This document shows, in pieces, positions 25,312-33,624 of a DNA stretch of 64,000 nucleotides. Position 1 is the stretch's first letter, and each line of letters opens with the position of its first letter. Source of the DNA: Treponema sp. (GTDB lineage Bacteria; Spirochaetota; Spirochaetia; Treponematales; Treponemataceae); the NCBI GenBank assembly GCA_024400915.1, contig JAKSLX010000012.1, forward strand, positions 1 through 64,000. The letters are read 5' to 3'. The notes beneath the pieces are model-generated. The model saw only the letters and a list, made by a program, of their open reading frames with translations, searched no databases and had not been told where the DNA came from. The position numbers and the translations under genes are program-made.

Positions 25312-26656
25312 AATCGAACTCAAATGGTATGAAAAAAAACAGGGCATCCACATCAAGCAGAAAATCACTGCGGAACAGAAAAAAATAGATGCCGATGAAA
25401 AACAGCGCAGAAAGATTGAAGAAAAGAGCAATTCCGAAAAACAGCAGAAACAGAAAAAAGAAAAGATAGAAAGAATCCAGAAACAGCAGAAGAAAAACTT
25501 TACTGCTGAAAGGATTTCATCCCTCTTTGACCCGACTGGAATTCCAAAAGATGCGGCTTCAATCATAGAAAAATTCGACGACATCGTGTCTTCCACACAT
25601 CCTTTGAATTCAAAGCAGCGTGCACTTTTACCACAGCAGATAGCAGCCCTAAGCCATAACCTTACGGACCAGCGCGGAGAACGCCGCATGGGATACATGA
25701 ACGAAACAACCGCCTTGAGCGCATATGTTCATTATTTCCTCTGGTGGAACCTTGTTCGCCTTGTAAAACTTTTTTCAAACCTGGACAAATCTTTTTTTGA
25801 TTTTAAGGAAGAATGTACTTTCGTTGATATCGGAAGCGGACCTTTGACAGTTCCAATTGCACTTCTCCTTGCCAGACCAGAACTCAGGAAAAAGAATGTT
25901 ACTTTCTACTGCCTTGACATTTCACAGCAGGCACTTTCGTTTGGCGAAGACATTTTCCTTTCCGTTGCAGCACGCCTTGAAACTACTTCATGGAAAATCA
26001 TCCGCGTAAAGGGAACCCTCGATTCATCAGTAAAGGACAAGGCAGATTTGGTAACCTGCGCCAACATGCTCAACGAGCTTCACGACGACGCAGACATGCC
26101 TCCTGACTTCCTTGCAAAAAAATATACTGACCGTTTGATTTCTTTTGTTGATGCAAAAAATACAAAGGCAAGAATTCTTTCGATAGAACCTGGCGACCCA
26201 AGATCTGCAAGACTTGTAAGCCTCATGCGCGATGCCTTCATCAGAAAGAATTTCATTCCTGTTGCTCCATGCTGCCACTCGGAAACCTGTCCAATGGATG
26301 GAAAGAAAGGCGGCAAGTGGTGCAACTTTGCATTCGCCGCAGACAATGCCCCTGCAGACCTAAAGCGCATTTCAGAAAAAGCCGACCTTGCAAAGGAAAG
26401 GGCAGTTCTTTCCTTTGTTGCCGTAGAACGTGAAGAACAGAAAGAAGAAAACCCATCCTTCATCACCATGAGAATCGCAAGTGATCCGATTAGACTTCCA
26501 GGCCACAGAACAGGTTACTATGCATGTTCTTCAAAAGGACTTCTTCTTGCCGTTACAAACCAGAAACTTTTCAGCGGAGAATTGATAAAAGTACCTGCAC
26601 CAAGAAGACCAATGCCAACGGACACTAAATCCGGTGCGCTGATCATTGACCTTTAG
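25301..26656 (+). CDS. Rsm22-like rRNA methyltransferase
   Basis: 451 residues. A charged coiled coil covers about 1-75. The central region has LPQQIAALSHNL and GERRMGYMNETTALSAYVHY, a SAM-binding motif FVDIGSGPLTVPIALLLARPEL near 180, and ANMLNELHDD near 255. A cysteine set CCHSETCPM ... KWCNFAF near 325-350 matches the Fe-S-type motif of the Rsm22 family, which modifies or assembles the small ribosomal subunit. AAGGA 6 bp upstream selects the ATG at 25301 over 25286. Last gene of the der operon; it overlaps pdxT tail-to-tail by 14 bp. Confidence 0.8.
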   Translation: MADKIELKWYEKKQGIHIKQKITAEQKKIDADEKQRRKIEEKSNSEKQQKQKKEKIERIQKQQKKNFTAERISSLFDPTGIPKDAASIIEKFDDIVSSTHPLNSKQRALLPQQIAALSHNLTDQRGERRMGYMNETTALSAYVHYFLWWNLVRLVKLFSNLDKSFFDFKEECTFVDIGSGPLTVPIALLLARPELRKKNVTFYCLDISQQALSFGEDIFLSVAARLETTSWKIIRVKGTLDSSVKDKADLVTCANMLNELHDDADMPPDFLAKKYTDRLISFVDAKNTKARILSIEPGDPRSARLVSLMRDAFIRKNFIPVAPCCHSETCPMDGKKGGKWCNFAFAADNAPADLKRISEKADLAKERAVLSFVAVEREEQKEENPSFITMRIASDPIRLPGHRTGYYACSSKGLLLAVTNQKLFSGELIKVPAPRRPMPTDTKSGALIIDL

Positions 26657-27224
26657 AAAAGTTCCTGCACTTCTGCAAAAAGTATTCCAGGACTCTTGTA
26701 TCTTCTCCCAGTTCCGGATGGAAGGAAATGCCCATTTGATTTTTATATTCAACGGCAACAATTTTTTCATCCACCCTTGAAAGAACCTTCACATCCTCTC
26801 CAATTGCAGTGATTACAGGAGCCCTGATGAAAGTCATCTCGACATCACAAAGAAAACCAAAAGCCGACGTAGTCCTAAAGCTTCCCAGTTGTCTTCCGTA
26901 AGCATTCCGTTCAACAGTCACGGGAAGTGTCTGAAAATGTCTTGCTTCATCATTGCTTATGTTACGGCTCAAAAGAATCAAACCTGCGCAGGTACCAAGA
27001 ACTGGAAGTCCGCCTTCAATCAATTCTTTCAGCTGGTCAAACATTCCAAGTTCCTTTATCAGTTTACCTTGAACCGTACTTTCACCACCGGGAAGAATGA
27101 GGCCGTCCAGATTGCATATGTCATTTTTATTTCTAAGCTCAACAACCTGATAGCCTAGTTTTTCAACCATCTTCTCGTGTTCAATGAAAGCCCCCTGAAC
27201 AGCAAGAACACCTATCGTCATCAT
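26643..27224 (-). CDS. pdxT: Pyridoxal 5'-phosphate synthase glutaminase subunit PdxT
   Basis: 193 residues of the class I glutaminase family: [45 protein letters not shown] with the nucleophilic Cys79, and the [13 protein letters not shown] block giving the His-Glu pair. It supplies ammonia to PdxS for one-step vitamin B6 synthesis. Its ATG overlaps the pdxS stop by 4 bp. A second ATG follows at once (27221). Confidence 0.95.
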   Translation of the reverse strand: MMTIGVLAVQGAFIEHEKMVEKLGYQVVELRNKNDICNLDGLILPGGESTVQGKLIKELGMFDQLKELIEGGLPVLGTCAGLILLSRNISNDEARHFQTLPVTVERNAYGRQLGSFRTTSAFGFLCDVEMTFIRAPVITAIGEDVKVLSRVDEKIVAVEYKNQMGISFHPELGEDTRVLEYFLQKCRNFSKGQ

Positions 27225-28096
27225 CTGCCCCTTTCTTCCATAATCAATTTGATTTCATTTTCATTTATGCCAACCATTGCTTCACCCAGATCTTCCGAAA
27301 GTTCTGCAATAAGTTTTGCATCCCTATAATTCGTAACGGCCTTAACGATTGCTGCAGCACGCTTTTCAGGATTGCCAGATTTAAAAATTCCTGAGCCTAC
27401 AAAAACCCCTTCTGCACCAAGCTGCATCATCAAGGCAGCATCAGCTGGAGTTGCAACCCCACCCGCAGCAAAATTCACTACTGGAAGTTTTTTATTTTCG
27501 TGTACATACAGAACAAGTTCATAAGGCACCTGAAGATTTTTGGCAGCTTCAAACAGTTCATCCTCCCTCATGGAAGAAATCCTTGCAATTTCGGAATTCA
27601 TTTTCCTCATGTGTCTGACGGCCTGAACAATGTCGCCAGTTCCAGGTTCGCCTTTCGTTCTGATCATGGAAGCACCCTCGTTAATTCTGCGCAAAGCTTC
27701 TCCAAGATCTCTTGCACCACAAACAAAGGGAACCTTGAAATCCTTTTTGTCGATATGGTAGACATCATCTGCTGGAGAAAGAACTTCAGACTCATCTATG
27801 TAATCAATTTCAATTGCTTCAAGAATCTGGGCTTCAACAAAATGTCCAATGCGGCACTTTGCCATAACAGGTATTGAAACTGCTTCTTGAATTCCCCTGA
27901 TCATTTTTGGATCGCTCATTCTTGAAATTCCGCCTGCAGCCCTAATGTCGGCTGGAATTCTTTCCAAAGCCATTACAGCACAAGCCCCTGCCTTTTCTGC
28001 AATCCTTGCCTGCTCTGGTGTCGTAACATCCATAATCACTCCGCCTTTCAGCATCTGTGCAAGACCCTTGTTCAAATCAAACTGTGTATCGTTCAC
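27221..28096 (-). CDS. pdxS: Pyridoxal 5'-phosphate synthase subunit PdxS
   Basis: 291 residues from a GTG at 28096. [82 protein letters not shown] and [21 protein letters not shown] are the family blocks of the highly conserved synthase barrel. AGAGAGG lies 8 bp before this GTG. The frame is open to an ATG at 28171, but that extension runs through palindromic repeat sequence; from the GTG the protein has the standard length. Forms the pdxST operon, facing the MocR-type regulator. Confidence 0.95.
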   Translation of the reverse strand: MNDTQFDLNKGLAQMLKGGVIMDVTTPEQARIAEKAGACAVMALERIPADIRAAGGISRMSDPKMIRGIQEAVSIPVMAKCRIGHFVEAQILEAIEIDYIDESEVLSPADDVYHIDKKDFKVPFVCGARDLGEALRRINEGASMIRTKGEPGTGDIVQAVRHMRKMNSEIARISSMREDELFEAAKNLQVPYELVLYVHENKKLPVVNFAAGGVATPADAALMMQLGAEGVFVGSGIFKSGNPEKRAAAIVKAVTNYRDAKLIAELSEDLGEAMVGINENEIKLIMEERGR

Positions 28097-28133
28097 TCTG
28101 TTCACCTCTCTAAAAAAGGCTATGTCCGAAATT

Positions 28134-28231
28134 GTGTTGCTGCGCCGATTGAGCTCGTCGAAATCAAGCACACTAAACTAAATAATCGGTAGTTTCGACT
28201 GGCTCAACCACCGCATCCAGTATAGCAACAC
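28134..28231. repeat. Palindromic element, TTGAGC/GTCGAA family, copy C
   Basis: 98 bp bounded by a perfect 8-bp inverted repeat, GTGTTGCT (28134-28141) and AGCAACAC (28224-28231). Inside are GATTGAGCTCGTCGAAATC and GGTAGTTTCGACTGGCTCAA, which pair imperfectly. It occupies the leader region of pdxS, between pdxS and its divergent regulator. It matches copy A at 1196-1287 along its whole length. Confidence 0.8.
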
Positions 28232-28261
28232 TTTATGCTGACATACCCTTAAAAAAATCTG

Positions 28262-28290
28262 TTGAAATATTGCAAAAAAACTGATATTAA
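28262..28290 (+). promoter_or_regulatory. Promoter of the MocR/PdxR-type regulator
   Basis: TTGAAA (28262-28267), 17-bp spacer, TATTAA (28285-28290). The start would be near 28297, giving a leader of about 45 nt before the ATG at 28342, which has AGGA 6 bp upstream. Confidence 0.55.
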
Positions 28291-28341
28291 ATAAATGTTC
28301 AATTTGAATAAATTTTAGATGCCAGAGAATTTCAGGACAAA

Positions 28342-29739
28342 ATGCTTACCTACGACTTTTCAAATCTTACAGGACCGCTTTACAGGGAACTTTACCAGAA
28401 AATACGGCAGGACATACTGAACGGAACCATCAAAACAGGTGAAAAGCTGCCTTCAAAAAGAACCCTTGCGCAAAATCTTGGTGTCAGTACCATTACAGTT
28501 GAAAATGCCTATGACCAGTTGATAAGCGAAGGCTATTTATACAGCGAAGTAAAGCGCGGATATTTTGTTAGCGACATAAAGAAAATTGCGGTGCCAAAGG
28601 TAATTCAAAAGCCTGAACTCAACATCATGACCAACGAAAAAAAATCCTGGTACTTTGATTTTTCTTCCAACACCGTGGAAGCAAAAAACTTTCCTTTCTC
28701 AGTGTGGGCAAAATTAAGCCGTGAAGTCCTGTCTAACATGCAGTCGGAGGTCCTGCAGATTTCACCAAGCAACGGAACGGAATCCTTGAGAAAAGCAATT
28801 GCAAATCATCTTCTGTCTTTCCGAGGAATGAGCGTAGATCCAAACCAGATCATCATTGGCGCTGGAACCGAAAACCTTTACGAAATACTCATCAAACTGC
28901 TGGGTGACAGAAATACTTACTGCATTGAAAATCCAGGCTACATAAAGATCAGAAAAGTCTACGAAATAAACAAGGTCAATTATGTATCTGCAAACCTTGA
29001 TGAAAATGGAATCAGCATTGAAGAACTTAAAAAATCAAAGGCAGATATTGCTCATATAAGCCCTAACCATCACTTTCCGACTGGAATCACAATGCCAGTT
29101 TCACGCCGCTACGAAATCCTAGGCTGGGCAAATGAAAAGAAAGACAGGTATATTATTGAAGATGATTACGACAGCGAATTCCGCCAGAACGGAAATCCCA
29201 TTCCAACCTTGCAGAGCATCGATGCCTTTGGAAAAGTAATCTACATGAACACCTTCTCAAAATCCATTGCATCAACAATCCGTATCAGCTACATGGTTCT
29301 GCCAGAACAGCTTGCAAACCTTTACTATCAAACCTTGAATTTCTATTCCTGCCCAGTACCGACCTTTGAGCAGTATACCCTCTCAAAATTCATAGACGAA
29401 GGATATTTTGAAAAACACATCAACCGCATGAGGCTTTATTACCGCCGAAAAAGAATTATGGTTTTAAATATCCTCAAAAAAAATCTTTCCGACAGAGAAT
29501 GTTCAATCATTGAAAGCGACTCAGGACTCCATTTGATTTTAAAACTCAACTGTAGCATTTCCGACGAGAAACTTAAAGCTTCCCTTCTTGAAAAGAACAT
29601 AAACATCAACATGCTTTCGGAATACTACATCTGTCCAAAAGAAGACCTCCAGCACATGTATCTTCTGAACTACTCAAACATCAACCTTGAAAAGTTTGAA
29701 AAGACCATGAAGGTGCTGAAGGAAATTATTGCAAAATAA
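28342..29739 (+). CDS. pdxR: PdxR-type MocR/GntR transcriptional regulator
   Basis: 465 residues. An N-terminal GntR winged helix (LYRELYQKIRQDILNGTIKTGEKLPSKRTLAQNLGVS..TVENAYDQL, about 12-75) is joined to a fold-type I aminotransferase-like domain (about 110-465) with IIEDDYDSEFR and the PLP-lysine region NTFSKSIASTIRISYM. MocR regulators bind PLP. Its place head-to-head with pdxST makes PdxR the natural name: in other bacteria PdxR activates pdxST when PLP is low and represses itself. Confidence 0.9.
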   Translation: MLTYDFSNLTGPLYRELYQKIRQDILNGTIKTGEKLPSKRTLAQNLGVSTITVENAYDQLISEGYLYSEVKRGYFVSDIKKIAVPKVIQKPELNIMTNEKKSWYFDFSSNTVEAKNFPFSVWAKLSREVLSNMQSEVLQISPSNGTESLRKAIANHLLSFRGMSVDPNQIIIGAGTENLYEILIKLLGDRNTYCIENPGYIKIRKVYEINKVNYVSANLDENGISIEELKKSKADIAHISPNHHFPTGITMPVSRRYEILGWANEKKDRYIIEDDYDSEFRQNGNPIPTLQSIDAFGKVIYMNTFSKSIASTIRISYMVLPEQLANLYYQTLNFYSCPVPTFEQYTLSKFIDEGYFEKHINRMRLYYRRKRIMVLNILKKNLSDRECSIIESDSGLHLILKLNCSISDEKLKASLLEKNININMLSEYYICPKEDLQHMYLLNYSNINLEKFEKTMKVLKEIIAK

Positions 29740-29775
29740 CATTAAAACTAATTATGATTGAATAAGGAATTAAAA

Positions 29776-30330
29776 ATGGAAAAAGAACTTGAATTATCCA
29801 CTATAGAATCTCAGGTTGCTGATGCAGTTCAGCAGGTCATTGATGCTCACCCAGTTGCAAAAGGATCGATCTTTGTAATCGGTTGTTCTTCAAGCGAAAT
29901 CGGCGGTGGCCTCATTGGTCATGCTTCAAGCGAAGAAATCGGAAAAGCTGTTTTTAACGGCGCAAAGAAAGCCTGCGATAAAAATGGCATTTATCTTGCC
30001 GCCCAATGCTGCGAACATTTAAACCGTGCCCTCGTAATTGAAAAAGAATGCGCGGATAAATTCAGCTATGAGGAAGTCTGCGTTGTGCCTTGGCTTAAAG
30101 GAGGCGGATCTTTTGCAACGGCTGCCTACCACGGATTAAAAAATCCTGTGGTTGTGGAACACATCAAGGCTGCAGCTGGAATCGACATCGGAAGCACACT
30201 CATCGGAATGCATTTAAAGGATGTTGCGGTTCCATTCCGACTTAATGACTGCCACATCGGGAAAGCCTATGTGACTGCCGCCTACACAAGACCAAAACTC
30301 ATCGGCGGCGAAAGAGCAAGGTACAACTAA
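29776..30330 (+). CDS. TIGR01440/UPF0340 family protein
   Basis: 184 residues from the ATG at 29776, chosen because AAGGA lies 7 bp before it; an in-frame TTG at 29758 has no such site. FVIGCSSSEIGGGLIGHASSEEIG, AAQCCEHLNRALVIEKE and GIDIGSTLIGMHLK are the family blocks. Conserved cysteines (CSSSE, QCCEH, NDCHIG) suggest metal binding or redox activity, but the function is not known to me. It follows the regulator by 37 bp and may be co-transcribed. Confidence 0.8.
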   Translation: MEKELELSTIESQVADAVQQVIDAHPVAKGSIFVIGCSSSEIGGGLIGHASSEEIGKAVFNGAKKACDKNGIYLAAQCCEHLNRALVIEKECADKFSYEEVCVVPWLKGGGSFATAAYHGLKNPVVVEHIKAAAGIDIGSTLIGMHLKDVAVPFRLNDCHIGKAYVTAAYTRPKLIGGERARYN

Positions 30331-30358
30331 ATTCATAGAACATTTTTCCTTTTAGTCA

Positions 30359-30387
30359 TTGCAACCTGAAAATACTAACGATATAAT
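30359..30387 (+). promoter_or_regulatory. Promoter of the large lipoprotein operon
   Basis: TTGCAA (30359-30364), 17-bp spacer, TATAAT (30382-30387): a strong sigma70-type match. The start near 30394 gives a leader of about 19 nt with AAGGA before the ATG at 30413, unlike the leaderless promoters elsewhere in the window. Confidence 0.75.
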
Positions 30388-30412
30388 GAATAGGTTTTAA
30401 GGAAAAAGTTTT

Positions 30413-33400
30413 ATGATGAAAAAAAATTGTATCATTTCTAAAAGTCGGTTTTTATTTTTATCTCTTGCTGTTTTACTTTGCAGCTGCGACAACTTTCTTG
30501 GCGGAAGTGTTTTAAAGAAAGAACTGGAAGAAGCCATAACCGAAGCTTCAAAAGAAAAATGTGATGTTTCTATCTTTTCCTACTCGTCTCAAGGAACTTT
30601 GACCGGTGAAAAGGGCGGAACATATTCAGCAGGAACTGAAAGCCTAAAGCTTAACTTTACGGAAAATACCGGATGGCAATTTGTTGAATGGCAGGTTTAC
30701 AATTCAAACTCGCAGAAATCTGGATGCTCTTCAGCTGATGTAATTTCAATTCAGGATCCCTATTCCAAGGATACTTTCTTTTCCGTAAAAAACGGTGCAG
30801 ACAAGTACAAGATTGAAGCCGTGTGCATGGCTCGTCCACTTGTTGAGAATTTTTCTCCACTAAAAATTAATGGCGGCGTAAATGCTGACAGCAGCATCGA
30901 AATCATTTTTGCCCAGGGGCTATCAAGCAATTCCTTTGTCTTCACCCAGCAGGAATTCGAAACCTACGGAAGATACGCACAGGCAATCAGGGAAAATCCA
31001 GGAGACGATTCAAGTGCAATAATCGGAATAAACCTTGCAGGCATGAGGTTCTTCAAGAACATTCAGATTCTGGATTCAGATGGAAAAGGCCTTGAAAAAC
31101 ATTACAACGCTCCAGTTCTTTCTGCTGACGGCAAGACCCTTACTTTATATTCAGACAATTCAAATCTTTTTGATTTCACTTCCTCAGACATTAAGGATGT
31201 GTATGTAACCTTGGCTTCAGATACTGGTTACGACTATACCCTGCAGAACGGCGTAACAGTAAAAGTAAAATCGAATGAAAGCGATTATAACTTCAGCTAC
31301 AGAGTTACTTCCACAACTACAGACAAGGCCAGGATTATTTTTTCCAACAAAAATGACGATGGTGAAATTACCGGCACTTTGAATTATAGCGGTACTCGGG
31401 AATTCAACATAGGCCAGTCATTTAAAGTTGAATTCATTCCTTCAGCTGATTTTGATTTTGTAAGCTGGAACATAAGCAATCCTGAAAATCTCGTCACCAG
31501 TGAAAATGGGAATGAACTGCTGGTTACGGCTATGGACAAAGTAACTGATGTAGTCATAAAGCCGGTCTGCCAGAAAAAAGGAACAACAACCTTTACTGTT
31601 TCTACAAACATCGGCAATGTAATTCCTGCGGGAACCGTTACGGCAAAAGCTGGCGAAGTAGTAACACTTACGTATTCCGGAGATGGAGACTATTACTTCC
31701 CGGGCTGGGCAGTCATGAATTCTGCAATAGATGAAGTTCTTAGCCGTGAACAACTTAATGAATTTTTTGAATGTGCCGACTTGACAAAAAATACAATTGA
31801 TGTCCGCGTAAAAAGTGAAAGCCACAGCTTTGAATTCGTTGCCAACAGTTATTTAAGGCCTCATGTATTCAGCCATGAACCTGCAAATACTGAAGACGGT
31901 GTAACTCAGGATACAAATGTAAGAATCTATTTTGATTCGGAAATTGACGAAAAGACTTTGTACTTTACTACTGATGAAGAATACAACATTACAAAAAAAG
32001 ATCCTTTAGTTGTTTTTAAAAGCGATTCAAAAGGAAAATACGCCTACACTTTGAGCAACGGTCAATTTTACTACAAGAATTTCACCATCGAAAACCGCGT
32101 AACAGGCGAAAACCTTTCAAAATATTACGGCAGGCCATATCTAATTGATAAAAAGACAATGATTCTTCCTGTTAATAAAGTAAAGAACGCCGAGGGAACA
32201 CTTGATAAAGATAAATTGCCTCCTGGAGGGATCCAGATTTTCATTCAGCTTGGAACGGATTTTGGTTTCTATGCAGAGGGAAATTTGATTCCGCTGGCAC
32301 GCGACACAAACCTTACCTGGATTTATTCAACAAAAAAAGGCGTAGATGAAAAACTTCCATCCATTCCCTCCTTTACTGCAAAAGGAACAAATAACACTGC
32401 AGGTTTTGACGCATATACAAAAACAACTCTTCCAAATAATAAAAATTTATGGCAGGCCTGCTATCTTAAAGACAATAAATTGCATCTTGATGCAGAATTA
32501 AAAGATGAGTCAAAAAATCTTTTTGAAGTATATTTGAATTACAAGCGCGTTCAGAATGAAAACTTATTGGATGTAAGCGAAGAAGAACAAAGACATTCCT
32601 TGAGTTTTAGAAAAGACACTCAGAATTTTTATGTAGAAAACGTAGAGGTAGATTTAAAGGAACTTTCAGGCAAGGACGGAACTTATGAATTATATTTAAG
32701 CGCCATTGATGATGCCGGAAACAAGTGCCAGTCTAACAAGTTCTATGCAAGAATTGATAAGACAGCCCCAGTCCTTTCTACCGAAAAATACAAGGTGTTT
32801 AAAACCTATGGGAAAATAAAGTTCAGATGGAATGTGCCTTCCAACAATGATTTAGCAAATCACTCGGAAAACCATGACCTTGAAAAAATTGAGCTTTATA
32901 TTGATGACACAAAAAAACAAACTGAGAACTCAACATCTATTGACGGAATTTATGACACTATCATAACACCGTCACAGAATGGAAAATACAAATTTGTTGC
33001 CTATGATATTTTTGGCAATAAAACAGAAGCAGAATTTGATTATGATATGAATATTCCTTATGGTTCAGTTTTGTATTCAGACCAGTGGACTTTGGATTGG
33101 TGGAATTATGTAAACTGCAGCATCAACGATTACGCAACAGGCGGAATTTTTGCAGTTGGCCATGTAGGCCATAATTCTACTGTAAATGATTCAAATATAT
33201 ACATTTTCAATATTTCGGATGGCGACAAAACTCATCAGGCTGACTTTAAAAATGCCCGTGATAAAGCTAAGGAAGAAAACAACAGAATAAACTTAACATT
33301 CAGAAACAATCACAGCGTAGAATTCAAACTTCCTACTCTTTCTAATTATGAGAAGATTTTTGGAAATGAAAACTCGTATGCCGCAAATTATAACTTTATG

Positions 33401-33607
33401 GTTGAAAAACTGAGTTTTGATACATCATCGAGCTATGGTTACTGGACGGAAACTTATCATGGCTCGTCGTATTTGCCTAACGGTGATTGTAATTATACAT
33501 ATAATACTATTGTTTTAGGCGGTCGATATCTCAGTATAGACTGGGGAGATGAAACTGTTCCATATCACAAATATCGCTTTATCTCGAACTTTAAATTTAC
33601 AGAATAA
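30413..33607 (+). CDS. Very large modular surface lipoprotein (repeat and Big_5-like domains)
   Basis: 1064 residues. A lipoprotein signal ends in LLCSC (Cys about 25). Three divergent InlB-B/'bacterial repeat' modules are seen, each with a G-T-YSAG/IG/KAG turn and a closing FVEW, FVSW or FPGW (about 45-110, 290-365, 385-440). Two SbsA/Big_5-like modules start with PLVENFSPLKINGGVNADSSI (about 140) and RPHVFSHEPANTEDGVTQDT (about 480). An Ig-like part follows (about 690-880). The last 170 residues contain FKLPTLSNYEKIFGN and YGYWTETYHG, a degenerate version of the WRLP domain in the next gene. Role unknown; surface exposure and ligand binding are inferred from the plan. Confidence 0.8.
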   Translation: MMKKNCIISKSRFLFLSLAVLLCSCDNFLGGSVLKKELEEAITEASKEKCDVSIFSYSSQGTLTGEKGGTYSAGTESLKLNFTENTGWQFVEWQVYNSNSQKSGCSSADVISIQDPYSKDTFFSVKNGADKYKIEAVCMARPLVENFSPLKINGGVNADSSIEIIFAQGLSSNSFVFTQQEFETYGRYAQAIRENPGDDSSAIIGINLAGMRFFKNIQILDSDGKGLEKHYNAPVLSADGKTLTLYSDNSNLFDFTSSDIKDVYVTLASDTGYDYTLQNGVTVKVKSNESDYNFSYRVTSTTTDKARIIFSNKNDDGEITGTLNYSGTREFNIGQSFKVEFIPSADFDFVSWNISNPENLVTSENGNELLVTAMDKVTDVVIKPVCQKKGTTTFTVSTNIGNVIPAGTVTAKAGEVVTLTYSGDGDYYFPGWAVMNSAIDEVLSREQLNEFFECADLTKNTIDVRVKSESHSFEFVANSYLRPHVFSHEPANTEDGVTQDTNVRIYFDSEIDEKTLYFTTDEEYNITKKDPLVVFKSDSKGKYAYTLSNGQFYYKNFTIENRVTGENLSKYYGRPYLIDKKTMILPVNKVKNAEGTLDKDKLPPGGIQIFIQLGTDFGFYAEGNLIPLARDTNLTWIYSTKKGVDEKLPSIPSFTAKGTNNTAGFDAYTKTTLPNNKNLWQACYLKDNKLHLDAELKDESKNLFEVYLNYKRVQNENLLDVSEEEQRHSLSFRKDTQNFYVENVEVDLKELSGKDGTYELYLSAIDDAGNKCQSNKFYARIDKTAPVLSTEKYKVFKTYGKIKFRWNVPSNNDLANHSENHDLEKIELYIDDTKKQTENSTSIDGIYDTIITPSQNGKYKFVAYDIFGNKTEAEFDYDMNIPYGSVLYSDQWTLDWWNYVNCSINDYATGGIFAVGHVGHNSTVNDSNIYIFNISDGDKTHQADFKNARDKAKEENNRINLTFRNNHSVEFKLPTLSNYEKIFGNENSYAANYNFMVEKLSFDTSSSYGYWTETYHGSSYLPNGDCNYTYNTIVLGGRYLSIDWGDETVPYHKYRFISNFKFTE

Positions 33608-33624
33608 TGCAGGAGGAGAAAAAA

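Noticed and set aside
28097..28171. 25-residue N-terminal extension of PdxS
   Set aside because: It runs into the repeat element at 28134-28231; a Shine-Dalgarno and the family length point to the GTG at 28096.
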